DNA from: Celeribacter baekdonensis
GTDB taxonomy: Bacteria; Pseudomonadota; Alphaproteobacteria; Rhodobacterales; Rhodobacteraceae
Reading direction: 5' to 3'
DNA: 64,000 nt
Assembly (NCBI RefSeq): GCF_900102315.1
Contig: NZ_FNBL01000009.1
Span: forward strand, 1 to 64,000
In this document: positions 8,392 to 16,788 of the stretch, in pieces
Position numbering within the stretch: position 1 is the first letter of the stretch
How the letters are laid out: every line of letters begins with the position of its first letter
Program-made: the position numbers and the translations under genes
Notes under the pieces: model-generated
The model's input: the letters and a program-made list of their open reading frames with translations, nothing else
Told to the model about the DNA's origin: nothing
The model's database searches: none

Positions 8392-9120
8392 GGGTGCCTC
8401 GTAGGTGCTCCATATAGCTGCGGACCACCGCGAAAAACGCGCATAGCCACGCAGTGCGGCTCCGGTCGAAAACAACATCGTGTAGGTCCCGTAGATGACC
8501 AACCCATCGTCGCGCAGGCAGCGGGGATCGGGCCGACAACCAGACCAGCGCAGACGTCAATGGTCCTCAGAGAGAGCGGCATCATCGAAGCCGCATGGGG
8601 CAGTTATTGTCCATGCTCGATATCCATTCGTCAGTCTGGTTTGAGGGCCTGAGCACTCTTGGCGATCACGGGTTGGCACTCTGCCTTTTTCTCGTCGATG
8701 CTGGACGAGATCACCCCAAGTATCGCTTGCGCAATCCAGGCGGGTCGATGCGCGAAATGATCCGTCGAGCCAATGCCGGGACGCTGAACATGAGTGCAAG
8801 CCTTGCAACACTTCGAAAGCGGCGCGTTGGTGCCGTCTCAAGGGGAAGTTATCTTGAGAGAGGGCTCGCTAAAATTGACCTGGAGCTTTGTTAGACTGAC
8901 CGACAGGTTCTGTCGGAAATTTTACAACCAATTGTGCCCGAAGTGTCTGCGCAGTCAGCACTCGCCTGATCAAGAATTCGACACATCTCCCCAGACTTTC
9001 TGCAAGTGACATGGTGCATGATCAGGCTGGGTTTGACGGGGTTCTATTGGCTGAACGCAATATAGATCAAAACGCATATGCGCTCTTGATCATATGCATA
9101 AATTTTAATACGTTAGTTCT
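8392..9120. other. 729-bp region without a recognisable gene
   Basis: Several open frames up to about 100 codons exist on both strands (for example 8595-8894 on the plus strand), but none has a ribosome site plus a protein pattern I recognise. The sequence has the look of decayed insertion or gene debris between the phosphatase operon and the arsenic region. The last 60 bases are AT-rich and hold the arsR promoter and operator. Confidence 0.5.
9065..9091. promoter_or_regulatory. Nested inverted repeats upstream of arsR, candidate ArsR operator
   Basis: GATCAA at 9065-9070 and TTGATC at 9086-9091 form outer arms around a perfect palindrome CGCATATGCG at 9073-9082, nearly concentric with them. 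ArsR-family repressors bind imperfect 12-2-12-like dyads with ATCAA/TTGAT arms. The position, 30-55 bases before the arsR start, fits autoregulation. Confidence 0.55.
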
Positions 9121-9408
9121 ATGCAAGAATTACTGACCGCCATATGCGACCCGACCCGCCGTGCAGCACTCGCCATCCTTTGGAATGGGGGCGAGCACTG
9201 CGTTTGCGAATTGATGGCGCGGTGTGAGGCAAGCCAGAGCCGGATGTCGCGGCACATGAAGGTGCTGCGCGAGGCTGGCCTCGTGCTGGACAGGCGCGAC
9301 GCGCAATGGGTGCGCTACCGCCGCAACCCCGACCTCGCGCTGGATTTCGTGGCTGTGATCGACGCTGTGCTGACGGCAGAATTGAATATTGAGAGGAAGG
9401 TCGCATGA
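9121..9408 (+). CDS. arsR: ArsR-family metalloregulator
   Basis: The 95-residue protein is a winged helix-turn-helix repressor (ASQSRMSRHMKVLREAGLVLD as recognition helix). It has a Cys-x-Cys pair in EHCVCELMARC at the alpha-3 position used by As(III)/Sb(III)-sensing ArsR proteins, with a third cysteine six residues on. Metalloid binding would release it from DNA. The stop overlaps the start of the permease gene by ATGA, so repressor and permease form one unit. No good ribosome site precedes the ATG. Confidence 0.85.
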   Translation: MQELLTAICDPTRRAALAILWNGGEHCVCELMARCEASQSRMSRHMKVLREAGLVLDRRDAQWVRYRRNPDLALDFVAVIDAVLTAELNIERKVA

Positions 9409-10469
9409 CCACCGAGACACATGAACCGACCGTTTCGCAGCGACGCCCCGACTGGCTATGGCATGTTGGTGTGCTGGCCATCATCGGGCTTTGGTATGTC
9501 GTTTACGGGCAGTTGATCCCGTTTTCCGAATGGATCACGTCGCTGTTCCCGGTCGACCGCCACAGCCATACCGGCGAGGCGATTGCGTTTTTCTTCTACG
9601 ACGTGCCCAAGGTGATGATGTTGCTGACGCTCATCGTCTTCGCCATGGGCGTGGTGCGCACGTGGTTCAGCCCGGAAAAAACCCGCGCGCTGCTGTCCGG
9701 CAAGCGTGAGGGCGTGGGCAACGTCATGTCGGCATCCTTGGGCATCCTGACGCCCTTTTGCTCATGTTCGGCTGTGCCCCTGTTCATCGGCTTCGTCTCG
9801 GCGGGGGTGCCCTTGGGCGTGACCTTCTCCTTCCTGATCGCAGCGCCGATGGTAAACGAGGTCGCGTTGGTGCTGCTGTTCGGGCTGGTCGGCTGGCAGG
9901 TGGCCGTGACCTATCTGGCCTTCGGCCTCGGCATCGCCATCATAGCCGGGTTTGTCATCGGCAAGCTGAAGCTTGAGGGCTGGTTGCAAGACTGGGTGCG
10001 CGACATTCATTCGGGCGCGACCGTGCCGCCCGGCATCGAAGACGAACGCCTGAGCATGGTGGATCGTTACCGCCTTGGGATTGAGGCGGTGCGCGAGATT
10101 TTCAGCAAGGTCTGGATGTGGATCATCCTCGGCATCGGTATGGGGGCCTTGATCCACGGCTATGTGCCTGAGGACCTGATGGTGCGGATCATGGGCGCGG
10201 AGGCGTGGTGGTCGGTGCCAGTCGCCGTTCTGATGGGCATCCCGATGTACACGAACGCCGCTGGCGTCATCCCGATCGTCGAGGCGCTTCTGGGCAAGGG
10301 CGCGGCCCTTGGCACCGTGCTGGCCTTCATGATGAGCGTCATCGCGCTCAGCTTGCCCGAGATGATCATCCTCAAACAGGTGCTGACGATGCGCCTGATC
10401 GCCGTCTTCGTCGGTGTTGTCGCAAGTGGCATCCTCGCGGTCGGCTTCCTGTTCAACCTCATCTTCTGA
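9405..10469 (+). CDS. ArsP-like UPF0718 (DUF318) membrane permease
   Basis: The 354-residue polytopic membrane protein has the family hallmark TPFCSCSAVPLF (Cys119, Cys121) in a transmembrane segment, and a matching second half with IPMYTNAAGVIPIVEALL. UPF0718 proteins include ArsP, an exporter of trivalent organoarsenicals; other members have been linked to sulfur or selenium compounds. The ArsR partner and the thioredoxin, MBL and OsmC genes behind it suggest export or handling of a thiol-reactive species. Substrate is inferred. Confidence 0.8.
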   Translation: MTTETHEPTVSQRRPDWLWHVGVLAIIGLWYVVYGQLIPFSEWITSLFPVDRHSHTGEAIAFFFYDVPKVMMLLTLIVFAMGVVRTWFSPEKTRALLSGKREGVGNVMSASLGILTPFCSCSAVPLFIGFVSAGVPLGVTFSFLIAAPMVNEVALVLLFGLVGWQVAVTYLAFGLGIAIIAGFVIGKLKLEGWLQDWVRDIHSGATVPPGIEDERLSMVDRYRLGIEAVREIFSKVWMWIILGIGMGALIHGYVPEDLMVRIMGAEAWWSVPVAVLMGIPMYTNAAGVIPIVEALLGKGAALGTVLAFMMSVIALSLPEMIILKQVLTMRLIAVFVGVVASGILAVGFLFNLIF

Positions 10470-10488
10470 TCCTCGAAAGGACATTCCC

Positions 10489-10725
10489 ATGAAAACCGTC
10501 AAGGTCTACGGCCCCGGCTGCAAACGCTGCGAAACAACTGAACAGATGGTCAAAGAAGCCGCCATCAAACTGGGCGTCGCTATCGAGGTCGAAAAGGTGA
10601 CCGACGCGAAATTCATCGCCATGGCGGGCGTCATGTCCACGCCCGGCATTTCCATCAACGGCAAGCTCGTCCATGCTGGCGGCCTGCCGGACACTGCAAA
10701 ACTCGAAGGCTGGCTGACAGCCTGA
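10489..10725 (+). CDS. Small thioredoxin-fold protein with CKRC active site
   Basis: The 78-residue protein reads MKTVKVYGPGCKRCETTEQM and has a redox motif Cys11-Lys-Arg-Cys14, the cis-proline segment STPGIS, and a minimal thioredoxin/glutaredoxin fold as in archaeal-type mini-thioredoxins. GAAAGGA precedes the ATG at 10489. Such genes recur next to UPF0718 permeases, so the pair may act on the same redox-active substrate; the link is inferred from neighbourhood. Confidence 0.8.
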   Translation: MKTVKVYGPGCKRCETTEQMVKEAAIKLGVAIEVEKVTDAKFIAMAGVMSTPGISINGKLVHAGGLPDTAKLEGWLTA

Positions 10726-10750
10726 TCTGAACGTCCAGGGAGGACACCAA

Positions 10751-11662
10751 TTGAAATCCAATTTTCTGCTTGCGGCGCTGATGGCGCTGCCCAACTTTGC
10801 GGTTGCCGACGTTCTCAGCGTGCAGCCCGTCGCCCCGGATGTCTGGGCCATCGTCGGCCCGCTAGAACAGCGCAGTGCCGAGAACCTTGCCAACAACGCA
10901 ACCTTTGGCCTTGTGGTGACACCCGAAGGCGCGGTGCTTATGGACCCTGGCGGCTCTTATAAAGGCGCGGAGATGCTGCACGACACGGTGCGCAGCGTGA
11001 CCGACCAGCCGGTGAAATACGTGATCAACACCGGCGGACAGGATCACCGTTGGCTTGGCAACGGTTATTGGCAGGCCCAAGGGGCCACCGTGATCGCCAG
11101 TGCCGCGGCCGTCGGGGATCACCACACCCGCACGCAGGACCACATGGTCGCGCTCTCGCAGTTTCTGGGCGACGGTCTGGACGGGACGGAACCCGCCTAT
11201 GCCAACGTGACCTTCGACACCGATTACACACTCGATTTCGGCGGCTACAGCTTCGAGATCATGCATCGCGGCGCGGCGCACACGCCGGGCGACAGCTTTG
11301 TCTGGCTCGACGAACGCGACGTGATGTTCACCGGCGACATTGTCTATGTGGATCGCATCCTCGGCAATGGTCCGGCCCGCGACACCGACAGTTGGATCGC
11401 GGTGTTCGAGGCCATGGCGGCATTTGAGCCCGCCCACATTGTGCCCGGCCATGGCCGCGCGACCGATCTGGCCACGGCCACGCGCGACACCTACGACTAC
11501 CTTGTGAACTTGCGCACGCAGATCGGGGCCTTGATCGAGGACGGTGGCGGCATCATGGACGCGCCTGGCATCGACCAGTCGGCCTGGACTTACCTTGAGC
11601 AGTTTGACAGCCTCGCCGGTCGCAACGCGCAGGCGACCTTTGAGGAGATGGAATGGGAGTGA
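10751..11662 (+). CDS. Secreted MBL-fold protein lacking the HxH metal ligands
   Basis: The start codon is TTG at 10751, 5 bases behind GGAGGAC. The 303-residue product has a signal peptide (residues 1-19, ending AVA) and the MBL fold. Where the family normally has NTHWHFDH it reads NTGGQDH (residues 93-99), so the first two metal-binding histidines are absent while Asp98-His99 remain. Later ligands look present (GAAHTPGDS, FTGDIV, PGHGRA). It may bind one metal or none. It is probably periplasmic and lies in the same operon as the permease, thioredoxin and OsmC genes. Confidence 0.75.
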   Translation: MKSNFLLAALMALPNFAVADVLSVQPVAPDVWAIVGPLEQRSAENLANNATFGLVVTPEGAVLMDPGGSYKGAEMLHDTVRSVTDQPVKYVINTGGQDHRWLGNGYWQAQGATVIASAAAVGDHHTRTQDHMVALSQFLGDGLDGTEPAYANVTFDTDYTLDFGGYSFEIMHRGAAHTPGDSFVWLDERDVMFTGDIVYVDRILGNGPARDTDSWIAVFEAMAAFEPAHIVPGHGRATDLATATRDTYDYLVNLRTQIGALIEDGGGIMDAPGIDQSAWTYLEQFDSLAGRNAQATFEEMEWE

Positions 11663-12066
11663 TGCTGGAGTATCGCGTCACCGCCCGCCGCGTCGACAGC
11701 CATGGTTCAGAGGCCGCAGCGAAGGCTGCGCGCCTTGTGCTCGACACCGACATGGCCGGGCGCGACGACGCCTTCAACCCCGCCGAGATGCTTCTGGCAA
11801 GCCTTGCGGCCTGTCTTTTGAAAGGGGCCGAGCGGGTGACGCCGATGCTCAACTTCGATCTGCGTGGCATTGAGGTCAGCCTGCACGGAATCCGTCAGGA
11901 CAGCCCGCCCAAGATGGTCCGCATTGACTATGACATCGTGGTCGATACCGACGAGAGCGACCAGCGGCTGGACCTCCTGCACCGCAACCTGCGTAAATAC
12001 GGCACCATCTCCAACACGCTGGCCGAGGCCACCGAACTGGTCGGCACGATCCGGCGGAAAGGCTGA
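11653..12066 (+). CDS. OsmC-family protein
   Basis: The 137-residue protein shows the OsmC/Ohr fold pattern FNPAEMLLASLAACLLKGAE with its cysteine. The second conserved cysteine, expected near the C-terminus in a K-x-C-x-[IV]-[SH]-N-[ST]-L context, is a glycine (KYGTISNTL). Without the pair, classical organic-peroxide reduction is unlikely, and a thiol-binding or sulfur-transfer role is possible. It overlaps the MBL gene end by 10 bases. ATG 11653 and ATG 11662 are both possible starts. Confidence 0.75.
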   Translation: MGVMLEYRVTARRVDSHGSEAAAKAARLVLDTDMAGRDDAFNPAEMLLASLAACLLKGAERVTPMLNFDLRGIEVSLHGIRQDSPPKMVRIDYDIVVDTDESDQRLDLLHRNLRKYGTISNTLAEATELVGTIRRKG

Positions 12067-12069
12067 TCA

Positions 12070-12270
12070 ATGCTGCATGATCAGGCTCACGATCACACTG
12101 CCCCAACGGACCTTGGTTCGGCCTTTCGTTGGGCTGTGGGGCGTAACACCGCCTATGTGATCGTCGAGGCGGCGGCGGGGGTTCTGACCGGTTCCCTCGC
12201 CCTTCTGGCGGATGCCGCACATAACCTCAGCGACGTGGCGGCTTGCTGATCGGCGTGGCGGCTTCAGGTC
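12070..12270 (+). pseudogene. CDF cation-efflux transporter, N-terminal fragment with frameshift
   Basis: From the ATG at 12070 the reading is MLHDQAHDHTAPTD (a His-rich tail) followed by RWAVGRNTAYVIVEAAAGVLTGSLALLADAAHNLSDVA. This is the first transmembrane hairpin of a CzcD/ZitB-like zinc exporter, including the HNLSD metal site. It stops at 12249. If one G is restored near 12240, the frame continues as GLLIGVAAS, as expected for the family, and then breaks off at about 12270. So the gene has lost one base and its whole 3' part. Confidence 0.75.
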
Positions 12271-12285
12271 CGTCCGGAAGACTTA

Positions 12286-12313
12286 TTGACAAAACTAGAA
12301 TTGTAGTTATTAT
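12286..12313 (+). promoter_or_regulatory. Promoter with embedded inverted repeat; probably leaderless arsR transcript
   Basis: TTGACA (12286-12291) and TATTAT (12308-12313) are spaced by 16 bases, a strong sigma-70 promoter. The spacer and -10 edge contain AACTA (12293-12297) and TAGTT (12304-12308), an inverted repeat likely to be the ArsR operator. Transcription would start about 6-7 bases after the -10, at the ATG at 12320, so the messenger should have almost no leader. Confidence 0.6.
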
Positions 12314-12319
12314 GATCTC

Positions 12320-12637
12320 ATGACGACGACCAGCCCCAACGCCCGCGCCCTTGCCGCTCTCGGCCATGATGCCCGCCTCTCGATCTTTCGCCTGTTGGTG
12401 AAGGCCGGGGAGGACGGGCTGCGGGTCAGCGACATTGGCGAACACCTGGGGCTCGCCCCGTCGACGCTGGCGCATCACCTCTCAACGCTGGTCGATGCAG
12501 GGCTGGTGCTTCAGGACAAGCAGGGCCGGGAGGTATTCAACCGGGTCGATTTCCCCGCGATGCATCGTCTTGTCGGATTCCTGACTTCCGAATGTTGCGC
12601 CGGTGTTGCGGTCCGCTCGTCGGAGGATGCAGCATGA
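12320..12637 (+). CDS. arsR: ArsR-family transcriptional regulator
   Basis: The 105-residue winged-helix protein has the recognition helix APSTLAHHLSTLVDAGLV. The only cysteine pair is at the end (SECCAGVAV), with no CxC at alpha 3, so this is a different sensor type from the one at 9121. It precedes a second UPF0718 permease by about 55 bases. No ribosome site lies upstream of the ATG, in keeping with a leaderless start directly behind the promoter. Confidence 0.8.
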   Translation: MTTTSPNARALAALGHDARLSIFRLLVKAGEDGLRVSDIGEHLGLAPSTLAHHLSTLVDAGLVLQDKQGREVFNRVDFPAMHRLVGFLTSECCAGVAVRSSEDAA

Positions 12638-12692
12638 GATATGTGCATCCTTTTTCTTACATTGAAATAACCGCAATACCGGAGATTTAGTG

Positions 12693-13745
12693 ATGACGGA
12701 TACAACCCTCCCAACATCGGACCGCCGGTCCACGCTGCGCCATCTGTGGCAGGATCAGCGGGTCTGGCTTGCCTCGGCGCTGATCCTTGTGGTGCTGGCG
12801 GTCTTCGATCCGACGCAGGCCACGACCAGCGTTGCATCGGTCGGTGCATCGCTTTTGCACACTGGCCCCTATCTGATCCTGTCGATTGCCATCGCGGCCT
12901 GGGCCAATGCGACGGGGGCCGACAACCTGATCGCCAAGGCCTTCACCGGCGCGCCGGTCCTGATGATCGGGCTGGGGGCGCTGGCGGGGGGCATCTCGCC
13001 TTTCTGTTCCTGCGGGGTGATCCCGCTGATCGCCGCGCTGCTGGCGATGGGGGTGCCGTTGTCGGCCGTCATGGCCTTTTGGCTGGCCTCGCCGATCATG
13101 GACCCGTCGATGTTCGTGCTGACGGCGGGCGTGCTGGATCTGGAGTTCGCGGTGGCCAAAACTGTCGCCGCCATCGGGCTGGGCGTCTTCGGCGGCACGG
13201 TGGTGCACCTGATGATGAAGGGCGGCGCCTTTGCCGATCCGCTGCGCGACGGCATCGGCAACGGCGGCTGCGGCGGTGCGAAGATCCGCGCGCCCAAGCG
13301 CGTCGTCTGGCGGTTCTGGACCGACGCCGAGCGTCGGGCGAAATTCGGCAAGACAGCGCTGACAACGACGCTTTTCCTCGCCAAATGGCTAACACTGGCC
13401 TTCCTCCTCGAAAGCCTGATGCTGGCGTGGATCCCGGCGGAAACTGTGACTGCGGCTTTAGGCGGCGAGGGGCTGCTGCCGATTGTGACGGCGACGCTGG
13501 TGGGGGTTCCGGCCTACCTGAACGGCTACGCGGCGCTGCCGCTGGTGGGCGGGCTGATCGAACAGGGCATGGCGCCCGGCGCCGGCATGGCGTTCCTCGT
13601 CGCCGGTGGCGTCACCTCGATCCCGGCGGCCATGGCGGTCTGGGCGCTGGCCAAACGCGAGGTCTTTGCGCTCTATATTGGGCTGTCGCTGACTGGTGCC
13701 TTCGCATCAGGGCTGCTGTTCCAGCTTTGGAACTCGATGACATGA
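12693..13745 (+). CDS. Second ArsP-like UPF0718 permease
   Basis: The 350-residue membrane protein has the hallmark SPFCSCGVIPLIAALLAMGVP (Cys105, Cys107) and a matching C-terminal half (VGVPAYLNGYAALPLVGGL). A cytoplasmic loop carries a further cysteine in NGGCGGAK. It differs clearly from the permease at 9405, so the two are not a recent tandem copy. CGGAGA lies before the ATG at 12693. It probably forms an operon with the ArsR gene at 12320 and the MFS gene behind it. Confidence 0.8.
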   Translation: MTDTTLPTSDRRSTLRHLWQDQRVWLASALILVVLAVFDPTQATTSVASVGASLLHTGPYLILSIAIAAWANATGADNLIAKAFTGAPVLMIGLGALAGGISPFCSCGVIPLIAALLAMGVPLSAVMAFWLASPIMDPSMFVLTAGVLDLEFAVAKTVAAIGLGVFGGTVVHLMMKGGAFADPLRDGIGNGGCGGAKIRAPKRVVWRFWTDAERRAKFGKTALTTTLFLAKWLTLAFLLESLMLAWIPAETVTAALGGEGLLPIVTATLVGVPAYLNGYAALPLVGGLIEQGMAPGAGMAFLVAGGVTSIPAAMAVWALAKREVFALYIGLSLTGAFASGLLFQLWNSMT

Positions 13746-13802
13746 ATATTGGCGGTGGGGCGCATCGTCCCGCCGCTCCCCCTTACTGGTTGAACCCCCA
13801 TC

Positions 13803-14958
13803 ATGATCCCAAGACTTTCTCCGGCGCGGCGCGGCCTGATTATTGCCGCCCTCGGATCTTCCCTTACCGTCAGCTGGGCCTCCAGCTACTGCATCCCGGC
13901 GGTCCTGGCTGTGCCCATGGCCGAAGACCTCGGCCTGTCTCCGGTCTGGGTCTTTGGTGCATTCTCCATGGCAATGGTGGTCTCGGCTATGGTCGGACCC
14001 TGGGCCGGAGCGCGAATTGACGTTTTTGGCGGGCGCGGTGTGCTCATGCTGTCCAATTTCGTTTTCGCAGCGGGCCTCGGACTACTCGCCATGGCCACCA
14101 CACCCCTGATGCTATTTGCGGGGTGGGCGGTCATCGGTCTGGGCATGGGCATCGGGCTTTACGAGGCGGGCTTCGCCACGCTGGCTGGGATTTATGGCAA
14201 GGAGGCGCGCGGGCCAATCACCGGCATCACCCTCATCGCCGGGTTCGCGAGCACGGTCGGCTGGCCGCTCTCGGGATTGATGCTGGCGGCGTGGGGCTGG
14301 CGGGAAGCCTGCATCGGCTGGGCGCTGATCCATCTGGCCGTAGCATTCCCGTTGAACGCTTGGTTGCCGAAGGGCACCAAAACGACTGCCGCAAGCACAC
14401 CAGTCGAAGACGGGCCACCGCCGTCACGAATGGCGCTCTGGCTGCTCGCCTTCGTCTTTGCGGCAACCTGGTTCAACTCGACCGCCATGGCCGCGCACCT
14501 GCCCGGCTTGCTACAAGCCGCTGGGGCCAGCACAACAGTAGCCATTGCGGCGGGCGCGCTCATCGGCCCCGCGCAGGTTGCGGCACGGGTGTTGGAGTTT
14601 GGGCTTCTGCGCCGGTTCCATCCGCTTGTCTCAACGCGCGTAGCCGCAGCGGCGCATCCGTTGGCCGCCGTGGCGCTGGTGAGCGGCCGCCTATGCCTTC
14701 GCGTTGCTGCACGGGGCGGGGAACGGCATCCTCACCATCGCCAAGGGCACGCTGCCGCTGGCGCTGTTTGGCGCGGCGGGATACGGGAGGCGGATCGGCT
14801 GGCTCAATGCGCCCGCCCGTATCCTTCAGGCGGCAGCGCCCCTGATCTTTGGTGCTGCGCTGACAGCATGGGGCGTCTCGGCGATCTGGTTGACGGCGGG
14901 AATAGGCCTTGCAGCGCTGGTCGCTCTGCTTGCGCTGAGGAAGAACGAGCGGGGTTAA
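13803..14958 (+). pseudogene. MFS transporter with a single frameshift
   Basis: The frame from ATG 13803 codes for a normal major-facilitator protein with an AGARIDVFGGRG loop-2-3 motif, GLGMGIGLYEAG and about eight membrane segments up to AVALVSG. At about 14680-14690 the meaningful reading moves by one base: AAYAFALLHGAGNGILTIAKGTLPLALFG continues in the other frame to a stop at 14958. Restoring one base gives a protein of about 385 residues. Either the gene is newly inactivated or the base was lost in sequencing. Position in an ars region suggests metalloid or organoarsenical efflux. Confidence 0.75.
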
Positions 14959-14989
14959 GCCTTCGTCTGGTCGCTTACCCACAAAAGAC

Positions 14990-15018
14990 CGGGCGGTAAC
15001 GCTTGTACTTGCCGCCCG
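14990..15018. terminator. GC hairpin after the MFS gene
   Basis: CGGGCGG (14990-14996) and CCGCCCG (15012-15018) form a perfect 7-bp stem. No T-run follows, so it may be a factor-dependent end or just a transcript-protecting hairpin between two convergent genes. Confidence 0.4.
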
Positions 15019-15051
15019 ACTGCGTTCAAGTATTGCTATGGGGACTTAGCC

Positions 15052-15576
15052 TACCCATGCGTTATCGTCGCGCTTGATGGCTATGACGGTCGAGCGCGTC
15101 AGGCCTTCATTGGTCGCTGGATCGCCGACGAGCATCTGGTTGTTGCCTTGGCCCTCGAAGTCGCCTTCGTTGCTGTCATCACCATCGGTCTGGATCCAGA
15201 TCAGCCCGGTCGAGTCGATCACCATCCCGTCCGGCGCATTGAACATGTTGCCAGTGGTGACGTTGTGCGAACCGACATAGGCGTCATCATGCTTGGCCGG
15301 GCTACCCGCCATGGCGTACAGACCCCATGTAAACGCGGCATCGGCATGATCTTCGTTCGCAGGGTACCAACGCACGATTTGGCCATGCTTGTTTTCAGCA
15401 CGCGGGTTGGGTCCACCCACAGGCGTTTCGTCGCCACCCGCATTGGCGGATACGCCACGACGCGAGTTGTTGGTCAGCGCACAGTAGGCTGCGATCTCAC
15501 TCGGGCTGACGGCGACCCATTCAGGACTGTCCATCGTGGTTGCACCGACCTTTGAGGCCGCAATGCGCGAATAGAC
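15052..15576 (-). pseudogene. PhoX-type alkaline phosphatase, C-terminal fragment
   Basis: On the minus strand about 175 codons read EILVYSRIAASKVGATTMDSPEW, then YCALTNNSRRG, PRAENKHGQIVRWYP, IDSTGLIWIQTDGD and GNNQMLVGDP. These are successive conserved blocks of the C-terminal third of PhoX (DUF839) calcium-dependent phosphatases, normally 600 or more residues long and exported. The N-terminal two thirds are missing: upstream sequence becomes the 5' half of arsC at about 15,590. It has no start of its own and cannot make an active phosphatase. Confidence 0.8.
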
Positions 15577-15769
15577 GAGGATTTCGTGCAACGCGCAAAG
15601 CCTGTCGCGGTGTCCGGCCGGCCGCGGCAAACAATCCCAATAGCGGCGCACCCGTCCAACCCGTCTGCAGGTCGTCGATCACCGTTGGCTCAACACCCGC
15701 GGCGCATAGGATCGCCAAAGTGGTGCGCGATGTCCCGCAGTCCGGATTGTGATAGATGACGACACTCAT
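15577..15769 (-). pseudogene. arsC: arsC arsenate reductase (glutaredoxin type), 5' half only
   Basis: ATG 15769 overlaps the ACR3 stop by ATGA. About 59 codons follow normal ArsC: YHNPDCGTSR with the catalytic Cys11, then TLAILCAAGVEP and APLLGLFAAAGRTPRQALR. At about 15593 the match ends and the DNA runs straight into a phoX fragment in another frame. The open frame goes on for 23 meaningless codons to 15521. Family members have about 115-140 residues, so the arginine-rich arsenate-binding part is gone and activity is unlikely. Confidence 0.8.
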
Positions 15770-16785
15770 TCCGGAAAGCGCGCCCTTGTGCGGTTGGCGA
15801 ACCAGACGAGCGACAACATCACCGGCACCTCCACCAGAACGCCCACGACCGTCACCAGCGCCGCACCGGAATTGAGACCAAAGAGACCGATGGCGACGGC
15901 CACCGCGAGTTCGAAGAAATTCGATGTGCCGATCAGCGCACAGGGGGCGGCCACCTTGTGCGGTACATTCCAACGCCATGCCCAGAAATAGGCAATGGCA
16001 AAGATCCCGTAGGACTGGATCAGAATCGGCGTGGCCAGCAATACAATCAGGAACGGGTTGCCGGTGATGACGCTGCCCTGAAACCCAAACAGAAGCACAA
16101 CGGTCATAAGCAGCCCCAGAACCGAGGCGGGCTTGATCCGCGCGGTAAAGGCGGAAACTGCTTCTTCTCCACCCTGCCCCATCAGTCGGGACCGGGTGAG
16201 GACGCCCGCCGCGAGCGGTAGAACGACATAAAGAACGACCGAAAGAACCAACGTTTCCCAAGGCACGGCGATGTCGGTCACGCCCAGCAACAAGGCCACG
16301 ATGGGCGCGAAGGCAAAAACCATGATCACATCGTTCAGCGACACCTGCACCAGCGTGTAATTCGGGTCCCCCTTGGTCAGTTGCGACCACACGAACACCA
16401 TGGCCGTGCAGGGCGCCGCGCCCAGCAGGATCAGTCCGGCGATGAACTGGCCCGCATCAACGGGGTCGATCAGGCCCGCAAAGACATGCTCGAAGAACAG
16501 GACGCCTAGGGCGGCCATGGTGAATGGCTTGATCAGCCAGTTCACCACCACAGTGATGACAAGGCCCTTGGGGCGCTGGCCCACACCTTTGAGCGCGCTC
16601 AGGTCCACGGCGACCATCATCGGGTAGACCATCGCCCAGATCAGCACGGCGACAATCAGATTGACCGAGGCATATTCAAACGCGGCCAACGCCGCAAACA
16701 GGCCGGGCAACAGCGATGCCAGCACGATGCCCGCAACGATGCACAGCAGGACCCAGACAGACAAATAGCGTTCAAAGAGGGACAT
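15766..16785 (-). CDS. acr3: ACR3-family arsenite efflux transporter
   Basis: The 339-residue, ten-helix membrane protein has the ACR3 patterns [27 protein letters not shown] and [20 protein letters not shown]. The last contains the essential conserved cysteine (Cys126), and [19 protein letters not shown] follows later. It exports arsenite and perhaps antimonite from the cytoplasm using the proton gradient. The gene starts 3 bases after the ArsR stop and overlaps arsC, giving the order arsR-acr3-arsC on the minus strand. Confidence 0.92.
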   Translation of the reverse strand: MSLFERYLSVWVLLCIVAGIVLASLLPGLFAALAAFEYASVNLIVAVLIWAMVYPMMVAVDLSALKGVGQRPKGLVITVVVNWLIKPFTMAALGVLFFEHVFAGLIDPVDAGQFIAGLILLGAAPCTAMVFVWSQLTKGDPNYTLVQVSLNDVIMVFAFAPIVALLLGVTDIAVPWETLVLSVVLYVVLPLAAGVLTRSRLMGQGGEEAVSAFTARIKPASVLGLLMTVVLLFGFQGSVITGNPFLIVLLATPILIQSYGIFAIAYFWAWRWNVPHKVAAPCALIGTSNFFELAVAVAIGLFGLNSGAALVTVVGVLVEVPVMLSLVWFANRTRARFPE

Positions 16786-16788
16786 GTA

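Noticed and set aside
8595-8894. Possible 99-codon gene in the gap before arsR
   Set aside because: It has no ribosome site, no recognisable family and overlapping equal-quality frames on the other strand.
12746-14020. 424-codon plus-strand open frame spanning two transporter genes
   Set aside because: It is out of frame with both the UPF0718 permease and the MFS gene. It is Arg/Gly-rich with no membrane segments.
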